A stretch of 64,000 nt of DNA, taken from Colletotrichum lupini (lineage: Eukaryota > Ascomycota > Sordariomycetes > Glomerellales > Glomerellaceae). Where the stretch lies: contig NC_064680.1 of NCBI RefSeq assembly GCF_023278565.1, positions 2,852,001-2,916,000 of the forward strand, written 5' to 3'. The notes below the pieces were generated by a model, which did not search any database, was not told the origin of the DNA, and saw only the letters and a program-made list of their open reading frames with translations. Shown here in pieces: positions 47,701 through 60,019 of this stretch; the first letter of the stretch is position 1, and every line of letters begins with the position of its first letter. A program made the translations under genes and the position numbers.

Positions 47701-49510
47701 GACAGGACGGTCATGGTGGCTTCGAATCTGGACTGGAACATCGGAGCAATCCATCAAGACCTTCAGCCAGCAACCGCAACACCAATACGCCTACGCCTTC
47801 ACCCTTCAGCACAGCGAGCTCCACGTGCCATCCAACGAAACCGTCAGCATCAACATGGACAAGGACACCATGTTCTACCTGGGTATTTATGTCGGTATCT
47901 CTGCCTTCTCCGCTATTCTCGGTACAGGCCGTTTCTTCTACTTCTTCGTGATGAGCTACAAGGCCAGTCGCCGCATGTTTGAGGGTATCACCAGAACCGT
48001 GCTCCGCACCCCGCTCCGATGGCTCGACACCGTTCCCACCGGCCGCGTGCTCAACCGTTTCACCGCCGATTTCAACGTCATTGACAACAGGCTCGGCATG
48101 GATCTCTCTGGCGTCTTTGGCGCCTTCCTCAGCGTCATTGGAATTTGCGTCACCGCCTTCTACGTCTCGCCGCTCATCATCCCCCTGGCCTTTGTCCTGC
48201 TTCTCATTGCCGTCTGGATCGCCATGCGCTACCTCGCGGGCGCCAGACCGGCCAAGAGACTGGAGAGCACGACAAAGTCTCCCATCTTTGACCTCTTTGG
48301 TTCCACCCTCGTCGGCATGATGACCATTCGCGGTTCCGACAAGGCCCAAACGTACATCGATTCCATGTACTCCCGCCTCGATGACTACGGCATGGCCTCC
48401 TGGCACCTGTGGCTCTTCAACCGCTGGATGGGCTGGCGCATGTCGCTCATCGGGGCCATGTTCTCCACCGCCGTCGGCTTCGTCGTCCTTGGCAGCCCCT
48501 CGATGGGCGCCGCCCTCGCCGGTTTCACGCTCTCCTTTGCGCTCGAGTTTTCTCAGGCCATCGTCTGGTCTATCCGCCACTACGCCAACATTGAGCTCGA
48601 CATGAACGCCGCGGAGCGCGTCGTCGAGTACTCGGACCTCAAGACCGAGGACCAGGGCGGCATCGAACCCCCCGCGACATGGCCTACCGAGGGCAAGCTC
48701 GAGGTCAAGGACCTCGTTGTGAGCTACGCTGAGGACCTCTCCCCCGTCCTCAAGGGCCTCACCTTCAGCGTCAAGAAGAACGAGCGCATCGGTGTCGTCG
48801 GTCGCACCGGAGCCGGCAAGTCCTCCCTCACCCTCGCCCTCTTCCGCTTCCTCGAAGCCCGCTCCGGCAGCATCTTCGTCGACGGCGTCGACATTTCCAA
48901 GATCAAGCTCCACGAGCTCCGCTCCCGCCTCGCCATCATCCCCCAAGATCCCGTCCTCTTCTCCGGCTCCGTCCGCTCCAACCTCGACCCCTTTGACAAC
49001 CAGACCGACGCCGACCTCAAGGACTCGCTCCAGCGCGTGCACCTGGTCGACTCGAACCCTTCTACGCCCGGCGAGCCTTCCTCCAGCGCGGCGCCCTCTG
49101 TGAACGACCAGCAAAAGAACGTCAACGTCTTCCGCAACCTAAATTCCCCCATCTCCGAGGGCGGCGGCAACTTGTCGCAGGGCCAGCGCCAGCTCCTCTG
49201 CCTCGCGCGCGCCATCGTCTCGCGCCCCAAGGTCATGGTCCTCGACGAGGCGACCTCGGCCGTCGACATGACGACCGACGCGCTGATCCAGCGGTCCATT
49301 CGCGAGGAGTTCAACGACTCGACGCTGATTGTCATTGCCCACCGCCTCAGCACGATTGCCGATTTCGACCGCATCTTGGTCCTGAGCGACGGCGCCGTCG
49401 CCGAGTACGGGAGCCCGCAGGAGCTGTGGGGTAAGGAGGGCGGTGTGTTTAGGGGTATGTGCGAGGAGAGTGGTGAGAAGGAGAAGTTGAAGAACATCAT
49501 CTTTTCTTAG
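44719..49510 (+). CDS. ABC-C/MRP-type multidrug transporter
   Basis: Exons are 44719-45042, 45099-47652 and 47706-49510, in phase, giving 1,560 aa. An N-terminal bundle of hydrophobic segments (TMD0-like, about 1-210) precedes TMD1. NBD1 has Walker A GKTGTGKS (about residue 656), signature LSGGQKWR (about 766) and Walker B ILVLDDIFSAVD. TMD2 follows, then NBD2 with GRTGAGKSS (about 1325), signature LSQGQRQ (about 1449), VMVLDEATSAVD and the H-loop IAHRLSTI. In NBD1 the catalytic Glu after Walker B is Asp, the usual asymmetry of the ABCC subfamily. A charged Lys/Glu insert (about residues 365-405) lies within TMD1. Likely an efflux or vacuolar pump for conjugates or metabolites; the substrate is unknown. 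Confidence 0.92.
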
Positions 49511-52168
49511 ATTGCGTGACGCGCGTCTGTTGCGAGGCAGGACTGGAGGGTTGGAAACGCTCTACAGATACTCCAGAATGAGTTGTAGAGATTCAGATGC
49601 TTGGTTTTCTTCGTTTTCGGTTTTGAGTTGTACTACTTGTTTGGCGTCTATAGTTGAGATTTGTGTTTTTCCTTTGGTAAGGTTTCATATTACCTCACCT
49701 ATCCGATGAGTGAAACAAGGAGAGAAAGGGGGGGGGGGGGGGGGGGGCAAAGAAAAAGGGAAGAAAAAGAATGTCTGAAAAAGACGGTATAAAAAGCAAC
49801 GGGACTGGATCTAGAAACAAGTTTCCCCCCCAATATGAATGAAATACAAACCCGGATGAGAACATTTCTTCTTCTGTTTGAATTGCAGTGTGAAGGTATT
49901 TATCGAAGATGAAAAATCAAAGAAAACAAATGAAAAATGACAACGATATGGGGACAAAAAAGTGTGTTTGGCTGTTGGCTTGGGTCTGGGGAGGAGACGA
50001 TGGTATCGGAATCTGGGCGCCGGGTCCGCGACCGTGCAGACGGGACGGAAAGAATGCAGAGTGGAGACGGATGAGCTTATTCCAACTTCTTCGCAGCCCG
50101 TTCTGGCAACTCTGGTGGGCTTTGTACACGGTACTTGACCCGGTGTTTCTGCTTCGTACCCGTAAGTACCGCGCTAAGAGACGGAAAGTACCTGGGTACA
50201 TGCGTCTGTGCGGGCGCGGTGCTTTACCTAAGCCTCACAGACTCCCTTGGAACAACGGGAATGTTGATTCGATCTTGGATGGAGGAAATGAGCTCTTGGT
50301 TTTGCTAGGACTTTTTTTCTTTTGCAGATGTGAGGGTTTTTTTTTTTTGCGGTTAATGTATGACTCGTATGTTTGATGGCGTAATGTCCTGAGAAATAAA
50401 ATGACAAACCTCTTTGCGTGTACCTGGCCGTCGAACGTTGAAATTCTCTCACGGGGGGCGCGATCGAGTTTTGCCGTCTGCTTTTTTTGGCCTCTGCAAT
50501 CTTGCATTTACAAGACAGCAATAATTTCGAGAAGCATACAGATGTCGGAAGAAGAGAAGCAAACGTCTCGAAAAGACTCAAGTGAGGTGGAGAGAAGGCG
50601 GTGGGCTGTCGAGCAGGAATGATTATTTAACACGGAGGGGTTGGGAGATTGGAAGGAGGACGGGACAATGACGACAGAGGTCATACTGGGACGCACATTG
50701 GAAAGCTTCAAGGTTCAGTAGGAATTCTCAATCTGAGAAAATTTCTCCTCTCGTGGCTGTTCCACAGACGAAGCTTGGGTTCGGATTGAGTTCTTTCCTT
50801 CTCTTTCTCGATTTTTCACTAGCAAAATACGTTTTCTTTTTCAGATTACTGGGTATATCAGGTGGTGAGATTCCGTCATTGTTGGATCTCTGAGCATTCG
50901 GTAGTGATGATGGATCTCGGAGGGACGGCATGCGTTGTACAAAATGACCCTTCCACCTCTATACCGCGTCTGGAGGAAATCGTGGGCTTTACCCAATTCC
51001 TCCCTCTCCTCCTCCTCCTCCTCCTCCTCCTCCCATCTCTATACGCACCAATAACACAATCAATCTTGACCTCCCTCCCAATCATAATGTCGCCCTCATG
51101 ACGTGCTTTACCAATAGTAACAGAGCGTGGGCCAATAGTCTTCTCAATATGTGTATAAATCCATGGGATCTGGCCCATCAGGAAAGATCCCCGCCTTCTC
51201 TCCCTCGTTATACAGAATACTGAACCACACAGATACTAGTCTTCTTCCTCTTCATCACCACAGTAGCCTAGACGAGCCACACCCACCAGAGCCTGTGCAT
51301 TCCCAAAAGCTTCAGTTTTATTTTGTCAAAAACTTGTTGTGGGTCATCGTCGATCTCTTTCCAGTCGCGATCTTCTTTGTTTTCATAGACTTGGGAAATC
51401 AGGTGCAATTTGCTCACGATACCTTGTGAACCCCTCCGGGACATGAAGACTCTCTAGTAGAAAGCTTTGAGGAGGACAAGCCCGGCACCCCTCATGGTTT
51501 TGATCCGGCAAGATTGTGGAGGGCATCCCAGTAGAAGCCACTTGTCCCAACCTAAAACTACATATTTTACACAGAAATGGCACCTGCATACAGACTCCCT
51601 TAACACGCAATTTGAGAGTGCTTGTTTGGCTTTACATGACCCAGGGCCCCATGAAGGGAGGCATAAGGCGAACTGACAGCCTTCCATGTTGGCGAATGCA
51701 ACGGCAAACGGTGCGTAAAGAGCGAAGGAGTTAAGATGGAGAATATCGACATGGGGTTTTGAGATTTCGGACGGAACTATTCAGAGATTGACAACAGGAA
51801 GCCGGTTCAGATGGGTTACATATCATTATAGCCACCTGATGCCTGGAAAGCATAGCAGCTGAATTGGGCCATGTATGTAGGGCGATTGTAATATTCTGGA
51901 TATGATACTCGAGATTGTGGACTTGGGACGCGAGTCTCTTGAATGTTGGAATGACAACGCGTCTTGAGGCAGGAAGCAAAGGTGGTATTCGTGATGGAGT
52001 CATCTGAAGTGGACATCGATATTCAGGATCATCTGCGCCCCTTTCCCCTCTTCTCACTAATAATCTACAAAACTCAACAAGATGAGATTACTCCTCTGAA
52101 AATCTAAAAATCCTTGCTCGGGAGCTGACTGTCTCATCAACCCCGTTATTATCCACTGTAAACCAGTA
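49511..52168. other. Gene-free 2.66 kb with simple repeats
   Basis: This stretch holds the 3' flanks of the transporter (+) and the transcription factor gene (-). It contains a 20-nt G run (49728-49747) and a (CTC)n tract (about 51006-51033), but no convincing gene. Confidence 0.55.
49728..49747 (+). repeat. Poly-G homopolymer (20 nt)
   Basis: Twenty consecutive G lie about 220 bp past the transporter stop codon, flanked by purine-rich sequence. The exact length is uncertain in any assembly. Confidence 0.8.
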
Positions 52169-54380
52169 TCATATGATTCTCAGTGTCGAGTGCCCCTTCT
52201 CCTGCATCATCATCGCGAAATCCTGCTGCTCCAGCATCCGCCCATACTCCCCCGCCAACCTCCACCGTGAGCCCAATCGCTCGAGACACCGCTTGATGAC
52301 ATTCATCTCTTCCTCACACTCGAGCGTCCCTTCCTCTCTGAGCAGCCAGGCGAGGGTATTCGCGGCGCCGTAGAGCGCGTCCAGAATCAGCGGGCTCACG
52401 CCGCCAATGTCGCTGCCGCCACCGCTTTGTCCGTCATTGCGATTGTGGCCATGACTGTTCATGCCCATGTCATCATCAACGTCACCGACCCTTTCCGTCC
52501 GCGAGACGAGAAGCAGTAGCTCTTCCGACAACACAGCAACGTCTTTGCTAATCTTCAACAAGACGTCAACGGAACGCGCCTGCTGCGCCGTCTCCTCGGG
52601 GCTCTTGAGGCGGCCGTCCGGACAGGCGGGACAGCAGTAGAAGTCGTGGAGGAGGACGCCTGCCGAGAGCAAGACGCACCGTGACGGCAGGAGGGGTAGG
52701 GATAGCGGCTTGAGCCTCTGCGCTGCCGTAGCTCCTGTCGTGGGGGGCTGCTGTTGCAAGTACTCCAGGGTCGAGAACAGCGTCTCCGACAAGGCGTTCG
52801 CTTCGGCGATGGCGTCGGCGGGCGAGGCGTGCGGGTTCTGTTTGCGGTCCGAGGTGACTTTACGGACGTGGGTTATGATTTTGCCGGCGATGAGGGCGGA
52901 GCGGCAGAGGGAGGAGAAGGGGGAGGGTGGAGAAGGGGGCGGGGAGGTGATGTTGTGATGGGCCACGCGGCCGACGCGGCCTTCGTCCTGGATGGGGCAC
53001 TGTATTAGTCTACTGCGGTTTCTCGTCAAGGAAAAAGGAAAAGAGGGTTCATACCCATGCTGAGTCGTCTACGGGATATGTCTCGTTATCTTGCGGTTCA
53101 GGGGAGAGGTAGCGTTTCTTGTTGCCGAGGCAGATGATGCGGTCGAGGCTGATGATGGCCCACCACGTCCGCGATCGCTCCTCCAACTCTGTCCACGTTG
53201 TCTGCTCTCAAAGTTAACAAAGCTGTGCCGGCGCTTCCAAAAAGAGAAAGCTTTGCAGAAACCTGATACGTACAGGCGAAGCCAGGATAATAGTCCCCTC
53301 GTGAGACCCAGGCAGACCAAGGAAATCAGCATACCGCACGCAGGCAGCGACGGTGATCCACGCGGCCGGGTAGAGGGCGTGGGCGTACTCAAAGTAGGCG
53401 ATGAGCGTCATGGACTGCAGTACCATGAGCGACGTGGCGCCGCTGTGCTCCAGCAGGGACATGAATCGCTTGGCGGCGCGGTAAATTGCCATGTGCTGGG
53501 AACCACCCGCGAGGATGTCCGTCGGGCTGGTGGCCGCGAGCTTCATGGCGAGGAAGAGCATGGCCAGGTCCGGACCGCCTTGGCTGAGGGCGGCGCCCAT
53601 GTTCATGCGCTTCTTGGAGACTATGGGGAGCCAGGTGTGGATTGTGGTGAAGTAGGCGTTTACGGCGTGTTGGATTGCGTGGCCGTCGCCTAGATGTTGG
53701 AGGACTTCCTGTAGATATGAGTTAGGCTCAGGAGGCATTGGATGAGTAAAGCCAATAGCTTGTAATGAAGATAATTTTCATCAAAAAGCTTCAACGAATG
53801 CGATGTAGGGCAATGAGATCAATGCATTATTTAGCTTGACACGTACATTTGGAATGTCGATGACGGGTCTCGGGAGAGATTGGTTCAACCATTCCGTGGA
53901 AGAAAGATCGAGAAAGGCATCTGGCGGGTACTGAGCCGAGGCTTGCTGTTCCCAGAGAGGTTCAAGTGGCGTGAAGACTGATGCAGCAGACGGTGTTTCC
54001 TCCATGCCTCCCCCAGCAGCGGACCCTGACGCAGAATTTGAGTTGGATGCGGGACCAGGACCAGGGCCGGGTGTACGTCCGCTACCACCGCCCCCGCTTG
54101 TGCCTCCGGAAGATGAGGACGCAGGCGTGCCGCCGCTCCCGGCGGTGTTTAGACGGCCCTCGAGCTCAATGAGCTTCAGCTGCAGGGCTGCAAAGTCGTC
54201 GGCAGTCGGGGCGGCCGGAGCGGGCTCACCGTAGTCGCACCGGCGTTCCATGCGGGTGCACAACCCGCACGCCGGGCGTGCCTTGTCGCATTTGCGCTTT
54301 TGTCGCTTGCAGCTGCCGCAGGCCAGCGGTGCCTTTGCATCTGTTGCGTAGCGGTCTCTGGGCGTGAGGAAGAGCGACAT
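52169..54380 (-). CDS. Zn2Cys6 fungal transcription factor
   Basis: Four minus-strand exons, 54380-53847, 53708-53274, 53201-53055 and 52999-52169, join in phase 0 for 648 aa. The binuclear cluster is complete: Cys 21, 24, 31, 38, 41 and 48 with the spacing CX2CX6CX6CX2CX6C and a basic KRQKRK first loop. A Gly/Ser/Pro-rich linker follows. The middle region (IQHAVNAYFTTIHTWLPIVS; SLMVLQSMTLIAYFEYAHAL; RTWWAIISLDRIICLGN) is the fungal-specific transcription factor domain. It probably acts in the nucleus on carbon or secondary metabolism genes, but the target is unknown. It is divergent from the J-protein gene, not obviously clustered with biosynthetic genes. Confidence 0.9.
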
Positions 54381-55446
54381 GTTGCTGTCATGAGAAGGCT
54401 TTCATGGCGATTTGACAGTTACTTGGAGTTGTGAGGATAGCGGGGGCGGGTTCGGGGAGGGTTCAGTGGGCTTTAGCGATTGAGGTGCCCTGAAGCTAAT
54501 TTTGTTCAGGGGGCGGTTTGCTGACAGACACCACTAAATTGGGTCATGCAATCGGGGGTTTTCTGGGAATAATCAATTGCGAAAAGCTGCTCTCTTTCTC
54601 AAAAGTAAATGGTCTTGTATTTTTTTCGTGCTGCGATGGTTCGTGAAGCCGTCATTCAATCTTGAAAATCACCGAATTCCGGAACGCATGTAGTTGTTTT
54701 GAGCACCGGGAGTTCGGAACCTCAGGGCCGATGGACGTTGGTTTGGCCGGGCTTGACGTTGGATTAGCCGAGATTACGGGGCCGATTTCCCCCGTCGCCT
54801 CACCGCCAGACCCCACCCGCCGTCACCGTGGCAGCCAGCAATGTAAATAGTTCTATGAGGGGAAAATGCATTTGAACACGACGTTTCCGATGTAGTGGAG
54901 ACAAAATCCATGATCACAAGCGGGGCTGATCACCATTGACGATGCCTACTAGGACCACGCAAGTTCAGCTGTCAGATAGCGCAACTCAGGAATTGCCTGA
55001 GCCCATCCCACATTAGGTAATCCGACTTGAAGCAAACAGCCGTGAGTCCGTGACAGCATGGATCATGTCGAACGATGGTGGGGTTGGAGATTCCCTGTCC
55101 CTGTCAATGGGAATCTCAAACCGACACCCGCTCGCCGCATCAGCCCCAGGAAACGCAGGTCCAACCGTCCAGGATGGACCCCTGTGCTAAGCCCCAATGC
55201 CCCCCTTTAGCTGAGCTGGACAACGAGGCGGGCAAGCGGGCCATCACCACGGCGCAAGTAAACATGGCCCCAGTGAGTCAATTAAGGTAAACCTCTGGGA
55301 ACTTTGCTGTCCCATCTCTTCTTTCGCCTTTTCAAATCTCCTTTATCCCAGCTCCCGTCGTCGCTTGTCTGTCGCAGTCGCAGTCGCAATCACAATCGCT
55401 GTGTCTCTCGTTCTTCCGCCTCCCCCGCACCTCTCCCCCGCGAAAC
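54381..55446. promoter_or_regulatory. Divergent promoter between the Zn2Cys6 factor and the J-protein gene
   Basis: These 1,066 bp separate two divergent start codons. No extra gene is seen. A CGG-containing stretch occurs near 54444-54450, but I cannot assign an autoregulatory site. Confidence 0.5.
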
Positions 55447-57930
55447 ATGGCCGATTCCCCGAGCCGCTCCGGCAGCCTCCGAGTCCGCCGAACCCGCGGC
55501 GGACCCTCGCGAAACTCCTCCGCTCGCTCCTCGGCCGCATGGGAGGACTACTCCTACCTTCACCCCTCAGGCAGCTACCAGCAGCAGCTGCCGCAGCATG
55601 CGCAACAACAACTCCCCCACGCCCTGCGATCGGCGTCGTCGCGATTCTCCCTCAACGAACAATTCGCTGCCACGCGACAAGAATACGAGTTCGGCGACGA
55701 CGACGCCTCCTCCATCCTCGAGCGTATGACGCTCGCCTCCGACGTCGGCGACGAGAGCACAATTGCCGTGAGCACGGGCGGCGGCGATGCGACGCAAGAC
55801 ATCGATGGCGCCGAGGGCGACTACTACGACTTGCTGTGCCTGGCCAAGGACCCGACGCTGACGCCGGATCAAATACGGCGGGCGTACCACCGGCTGCTGC
55901 TGTACCTGCACAGGGATGGCTTGCCCGAGAACCTGCACGGCGTCGCGCAGCCGTACTTCAACCAGGTGCAGAGAGGGTTCGAGACGCTGATTGACCCGTA
56001 CCGACGGGCGCTGTACGACGCGAGCCGGTTGCGGGACGTGACGAGTGCGCTCGACGTGCCTCTTGACGAGGACTACCGATATGCGTACGATATGTCGCTC
56101 AAGGAGCAGCTGCGGCAGCGCGCGGCCGACGTGATGCAGACGTCGTCGGATCTGGGCATCCGGTTCGATGCGACCAAGGCGCTCCGGCGGGGGTCTGCCG
56201 TGACACCTCTCGACTTTACACTGAGTCACTCTGTGACCGTTGGCCTGCCGGTGCTGGGGCGGTGGATTGAGAGAACGGCGGCACCGAAGGCGCAGCGCGT
56301 CTCGTCTACGTCGAAGCGGGTGCCTTCGATTGCGCTCAACGAGAGCGACGAAGCTGGTGTTGACCAGCCCCGGGAGTCTATGATCTATCTCCCGCCTCCG
56401 CAGGTGACGTTGACCGGATCTGTGTACGGCATCGTAGAGGAGATCTACCGGGTCCCTTTGCCACTTTTAGCCGATCGATACCAACCATTACTACCTCTGA
56501 CTATTCCCCGGAAACGAATCATCCAGCTGGCAGAGCAGCGCCCGTGTCCCCTCATCAGCCTCAAATTCCGACAGGATATCATCCACAGGACAGCTGAAGA
56601 CCGCATCGCAAAGACATCGATTGAAGTAGAAACAGAGGCTCTCCCAGAGGCATCTCTAACAGCTAAAATCTCACACCCAATTCACCTACCAAACGCCCCC
56701 TATCCGATAGTACTCGAGGGAAGCATAAAATCAAGCCGACCATGGACGCAATCCGCCCCCCGCATCGGCCTGGGGATCCACCGCTGGACGGGCGCCGGCA
56801 CCGCGTACGCAATCGCAGACAGCGGCGACTGGAGCGTCTGGCCCGGTGAGACCATCAAGCTCTTCACCGACTTCTCGCAAGTGAGCAAGAACCAACTCCT
56901 CGCCGAGTTCCCCATGAAGACATCCGCGAGCTTCGAAGTGGGGTACACCACCTCGCCCGAGCGCGTCCCGTCCACAGCCCACGAGGATTCCCCGCGCGGG
57001 GAGTGCGGTATCCGAGGGCTAGACCACGAATCGGCAATCGCCAACGACGGCTCGTGGACCGTATCCGCCTCTTTGACGGCAGATACCATCGGAGGCTACC
57101 TCCGCTTCGGCAAAGACCTGCCTGCACTCCTCTCGGCATCTAGCTCGAACCCCACCGCCCCGACCAGACTCGAACTCGAACTCTGCACAAACACCCTCCT
57201 CGACCGCCACCTCGCCCTTCGCAACCTCTGGCCTGTAGGCCGCTTCTCCAAACTCGGCCTCGAGCTCGGCGTCAGTCTGCACAGCCTGCACCTCTCCCTC
57301 TACTGGTCCCGCCTCAGCCAGCGCCTCAGCATCCCGCTGCTCCTATCTCCGCGCGCCGAGTACACGCCCACCGTCTTCTTCTACGCGGCTGCCGTGCCTT
57401 TACTTGCGTTCGCCGCGCGGCACTTTTACTCGTCGTACTCTGCTTCATCGGGGCGGGCAAAGCGCACTCGCGGGGGCCACCTTGGCGAGGCGGATCTGCA
57501 AGCCTACATCGCCCGCAAGCGGGCTGCGGCGGATGACATCGCCGTCGTGCTTTCGGGCGCCGTGGAGGCACGGCAGCGCGTGGAGCGGCAGCGGGGAGGA
57601 CTCGTGATTCTCAGCGCGAAATTCGGCGTCAGGGGTGAGGGTCAGGTTGGCGACGGGGAGGGCGAGGGCGATGGCGATGGCGACTCAGACTGCTGGGCCG
57701 CAGAAGAAGTCGCAGACGTCACCATCGCAGTAGCAGCGCTGGTGGAGGACGGGAGGCTGCGGATCCCGGCCGGGGTGAGAAAGGCCTCGCTGCTGGGATT
57801 CTGGGATCCGGCTCCCTTGCGGCGGAAAGCGCTCCACGTGAGGTACCTGTGGCGCGGGAGGGAGAGCACCATTGAAGTCGCGGGGCGGGACGAGCTGGTT
57901 CTCCCGCCTGTGAAGAGGGATTTATCGTGA
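55447..57930 (+). CDS. DNAJC11-like J-domain protein with altered HPD motif
   Basis: This is one exon of 827 aa. A disordered Ser/Gln-rich N-terminus is followed by a J domain at about 124-191 (DYYDLLCLAKDPTLTPDQI, AYHRLLLYLHRDGLPENL, GFETLIDPYRRALYD). The invariant HPD tripeptide reads HRD at 155-157. The middle has alternating beta-like stretches (VTLTGSVYGIVEEIYRVPLP), consistent with the beta-barrel-like part of the DNAJC11 group. A hydrophobic segment lies near 650-665. The C-terminal 100 residues match the DUF3395-type domain (LLGFWDPAPLRRKALHVRYL). Metazoan relatives sit at the mitochondrial outer membrane and interact with MICOS, which is the most likely location here. Confidence 0.82.
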   Translation: MADSPSRSGSLRVRRTRGGPSRNSSARSSAAWEDYSYLHPSGSYQQQLPQHAQQQLPHALRSASSRFSLNEQFAATRQEYEFGDDDASSILERMTLASDVGDESTIAVSTGGGDATQDIDGAEGDYYDLLCLAKDPTLTPDQIRRAYHRLLLYLHRDGLPENLHGVAQPYFNQVQRGFETLIDPYRRALYDASRLRDVTSALDVPLDEDYRYAYDMSLKEQLRQRAADVMQTSSDLGIRFDATKALRRGSAVTPLDFTLSHSVTVGLPVLGRWIERTAAPKAQRVSSTSKRVPSIALNESDEAGVDQPRESMIYLPPPQVTLTGSVYGIVEEIYRVPLPLLADRYQPLLPLTIPRKRIIQLAEQRPCPLISLKFRQDIIHRTAEDRIAKTSIEVETEALPEASLTAKISHPIHLPNAPYPIVLEGSIKSSRPWTQSAPRIGLGIHRWTGAGTAYAIADSGDWSVWPGETIKLFTDFSQVSKNQLLAEFPMKTSASFEVGYTTSPERVPSTAHEDSPRGECGIRGLDHESAIANDGSWTVSASLTADTIGGYLRFGKDLPALLSASSSNPTAPTRLELELCTNTLLDRHLALRNLWPVGRFSKLGLELGVSLHSLHLSLYWSRLSQRLSIPLLLSPRAEYTPTVFFYAAAVPLLAFAARHFYSSYSASSGRAKRTRGGHLGEADLQAYIARKRAAADDIAVVLSGAVEARQRVERQRGGLVILSAKFGVRGEGQVGDGEGEGDGDGDSDCWAAEEVADVTIAVAALVEDGRLRIPAGVRKASLLGFWDPAPLRRKALHVRYLWRGRESTIEVAGRDELVLPPVKRDLS

Positions 57931-59456
57931 TGTTTCTGGCATTTTGTAACTTTTCATGAATGTGATGTATGATGGCATGTGGGAGATGATCGATGCGGCA
58001 TTAGTGGAGTCGGGGAAAATGGGGGAAACCTCAATGGGTGGGGTTTTTGCATGGGGATGGTGTTTTTTTTTTTTTTAAGATTTGTAGCAAAACTTTGACT
58101 ACTTTCCACCCGGAAATGAACATTTAGTATCTTAATGTCGTTGAGGGCGCTGAAAGATGCTTTCAGCTCCTTTGTAATATAAGGTAGCTTCTAGGGTGAA
58201 CAAAACTGCCATACGCCGTAAGCGGGAGTAAACCACTGCCTCAGGTCTAGTCAGTAGCATAAAAAGCTTCCTCGAATGAGGGGAAGAAATCTCATTCCTT
58301 CAAGCTTTCGATCAATTGAGCAAACGAGGCGGTCACAGCCGTTCTGCCACATTCTCCACAAAAGACGGAATGCCTTACGGGTTGCGGACATTTAAGCATC
58401 CGTTCGCGAAAGTGAATTGCTCCGTGTAGTGGTCATGAAGCTCATTTGGAGAACCCCACACTGAGCAGCCTCACACACTTTCGGACGAACGTCTCGGAAT
58501 ACGACCAAGCTCCGGTCCATGCGGAAGCTCCGTCATAGCCTTTACACCTAGGGCGCACGCGCATTGCACCAGGGAGGATTGCAACATTAAAGTGTGCGTC
58601 GCTCGTAGCAGGAAGCAGAATCACCCCCACCGCTAGGCTATTATTTGAAGTGGGACCCAGGGGACAGAGTTGTCAACTGAGTCGAGTTGCCAATCAACCT
58701 AAGTGCCCGCGTGTCACCATTCATCGGTCGCGCCGCCAATTAAGGTTTCTCTAGCTCTTCATCAGGTCACCGGCCCGGTGGTAGGTGGCGCCAAATATAG
58801 TCCTATGCTGTCTCGTCTATAGCAACACCAGGAAGCTTGCAATTCCAACAAAGTGGGAATATATTTCGCACTCCAAAGTCTAAATTTCCTATCCAAGTTT
58901 TCGTTTAGCGTCGCATCTGACTGACGGCTTTAGAACCGTCTTTTGGCCTGGGTAATGTGCTCGATTGCTGCTAGACTAGATACTCAGCAATTGACACTTC
59001 GTATTGATTACTAATTGACTCCACGTGTGCTTTGTCTCAAATTTGGCTCTCATTGTCTCATGTTGTCGCCTTTAACTGCCATCGGCAACCAGGTTTGGCG
59101 CTCTTGAGATGATGAATTCCGCAGTCAGCGGCTCAAACAACGTCCCACCAAAGTCCGCACTGACTCGCTCTCGACATTGAGGATAATCACTTAATTTGCA
59201 ACACTTTCAGAAGCGCACGACTAATCAACCCCGAATCTACTGGGTAAATTGTAATGAGCCTTGCAAGTGAATGCAGCAACGATCCCCACAACACTATAGT
59301 ATTGATTCTCAATCGTATATATACCACCATATTTGACAACTCATCCCACCGGCTCATCACCACACTCTTTACCCCATCTTTCTCTTTTACCAACACGACG
59401 TACTAACTACTGCATCCACTCATTTGATCCACTCTTTTGCAACCTAAAAATTCACA
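57931..59456. other. Intergenic 1.5 kb, no gene seen
   Basis: No coding signal is seen. A 14-nt T run lies near 58061-58075. The last 100 bp carry a TATATA element (59315-59323) and a CT-rich leader before ATG 59457, a plausible core promoter for the secreted protein. Confidence 0.5.
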
Positions 59457-60019
59457 ATGCTCCAATCATCATTCGCCGTCGCCTTCCTGGCCCTCGCCGC
59501 CATCCCCGGCACCCTCGCCGGCTGGAACGGCCACGCCACCACCCCGGCCACAAAGTGCTACAGGAACGAGATCTCGGGCTGCGCATCCGGACGCTGCCTC
59601 AACGGGTATGAAATGTCAAGCCTCCAAGCCATAGCTCACGCTCAGGTCAACATAGCTGTCGCTCAGTCCCGCTAACCTGATCTTACGTCTCAACAGTAAC
59701 TGCGTCCGAAGCTGCGCCGCCGGCGAAGAGCAGGGCTGCCCTACGCTCTGCAAGAAGCTCACCATGCCGGAGGGCTGGTGTGCGGCAAAGTAAGTTTGCT
59801 ACAGAGTCTACAAAGTGACGTGCGGGCTTCGTCTGCGCTCTGCTTGTGTAGAAATCGAAAGAAGAGTTCAAAGTGGCTAATCATGAGTTTTTTTTCTTGT
59901 TCTTCAGCAACTCTGGTGCTTGCTGGTGCACCCGCGACGACACCAAGAGCTTCATCGACGCCGATCGCCCCGTTGATAAGAGAGATGAGATCAAGACCTA
60001 CCGCGAGACCAAGGCTTGA
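59457..60019 (+). CDS. Small secreted cysteine-rich protein (117 aa), effector candidate
   Basis: Exons are 59457-59605, 59697-59789 and 59908-60019, joined in phase (GTATGA...CAACAG, GTAAGT...TTCAG). The N-terminus MLQSSFAVAFLALAAIPGTLA is a clear signal peptide with cleavage expected after ALA/LAG near residue 21. The mature part of about 96 residues has ten cysteines (KCYR, GCAS, RCLN, NCV, SCA, GCP, LCK, WCA, ACWC), suggesting five disulfides. It ends in a Cys-free charged tail containing a KR pair (VDKRDEIKTYRETKA). No known domain is recognised. Size, Cys density and position near AT-rich DNA resemble fungal effectors. Confidence 0.8.

Noticed and set aside
47711..49114. 467-codon minus-strand frame opposite the ABC transporter
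   Set aside because: It is antisense to the second half of an unmistakable transporter. Its Gly/Glu/Val-rich composition is the mirror of GC-rich third positions.
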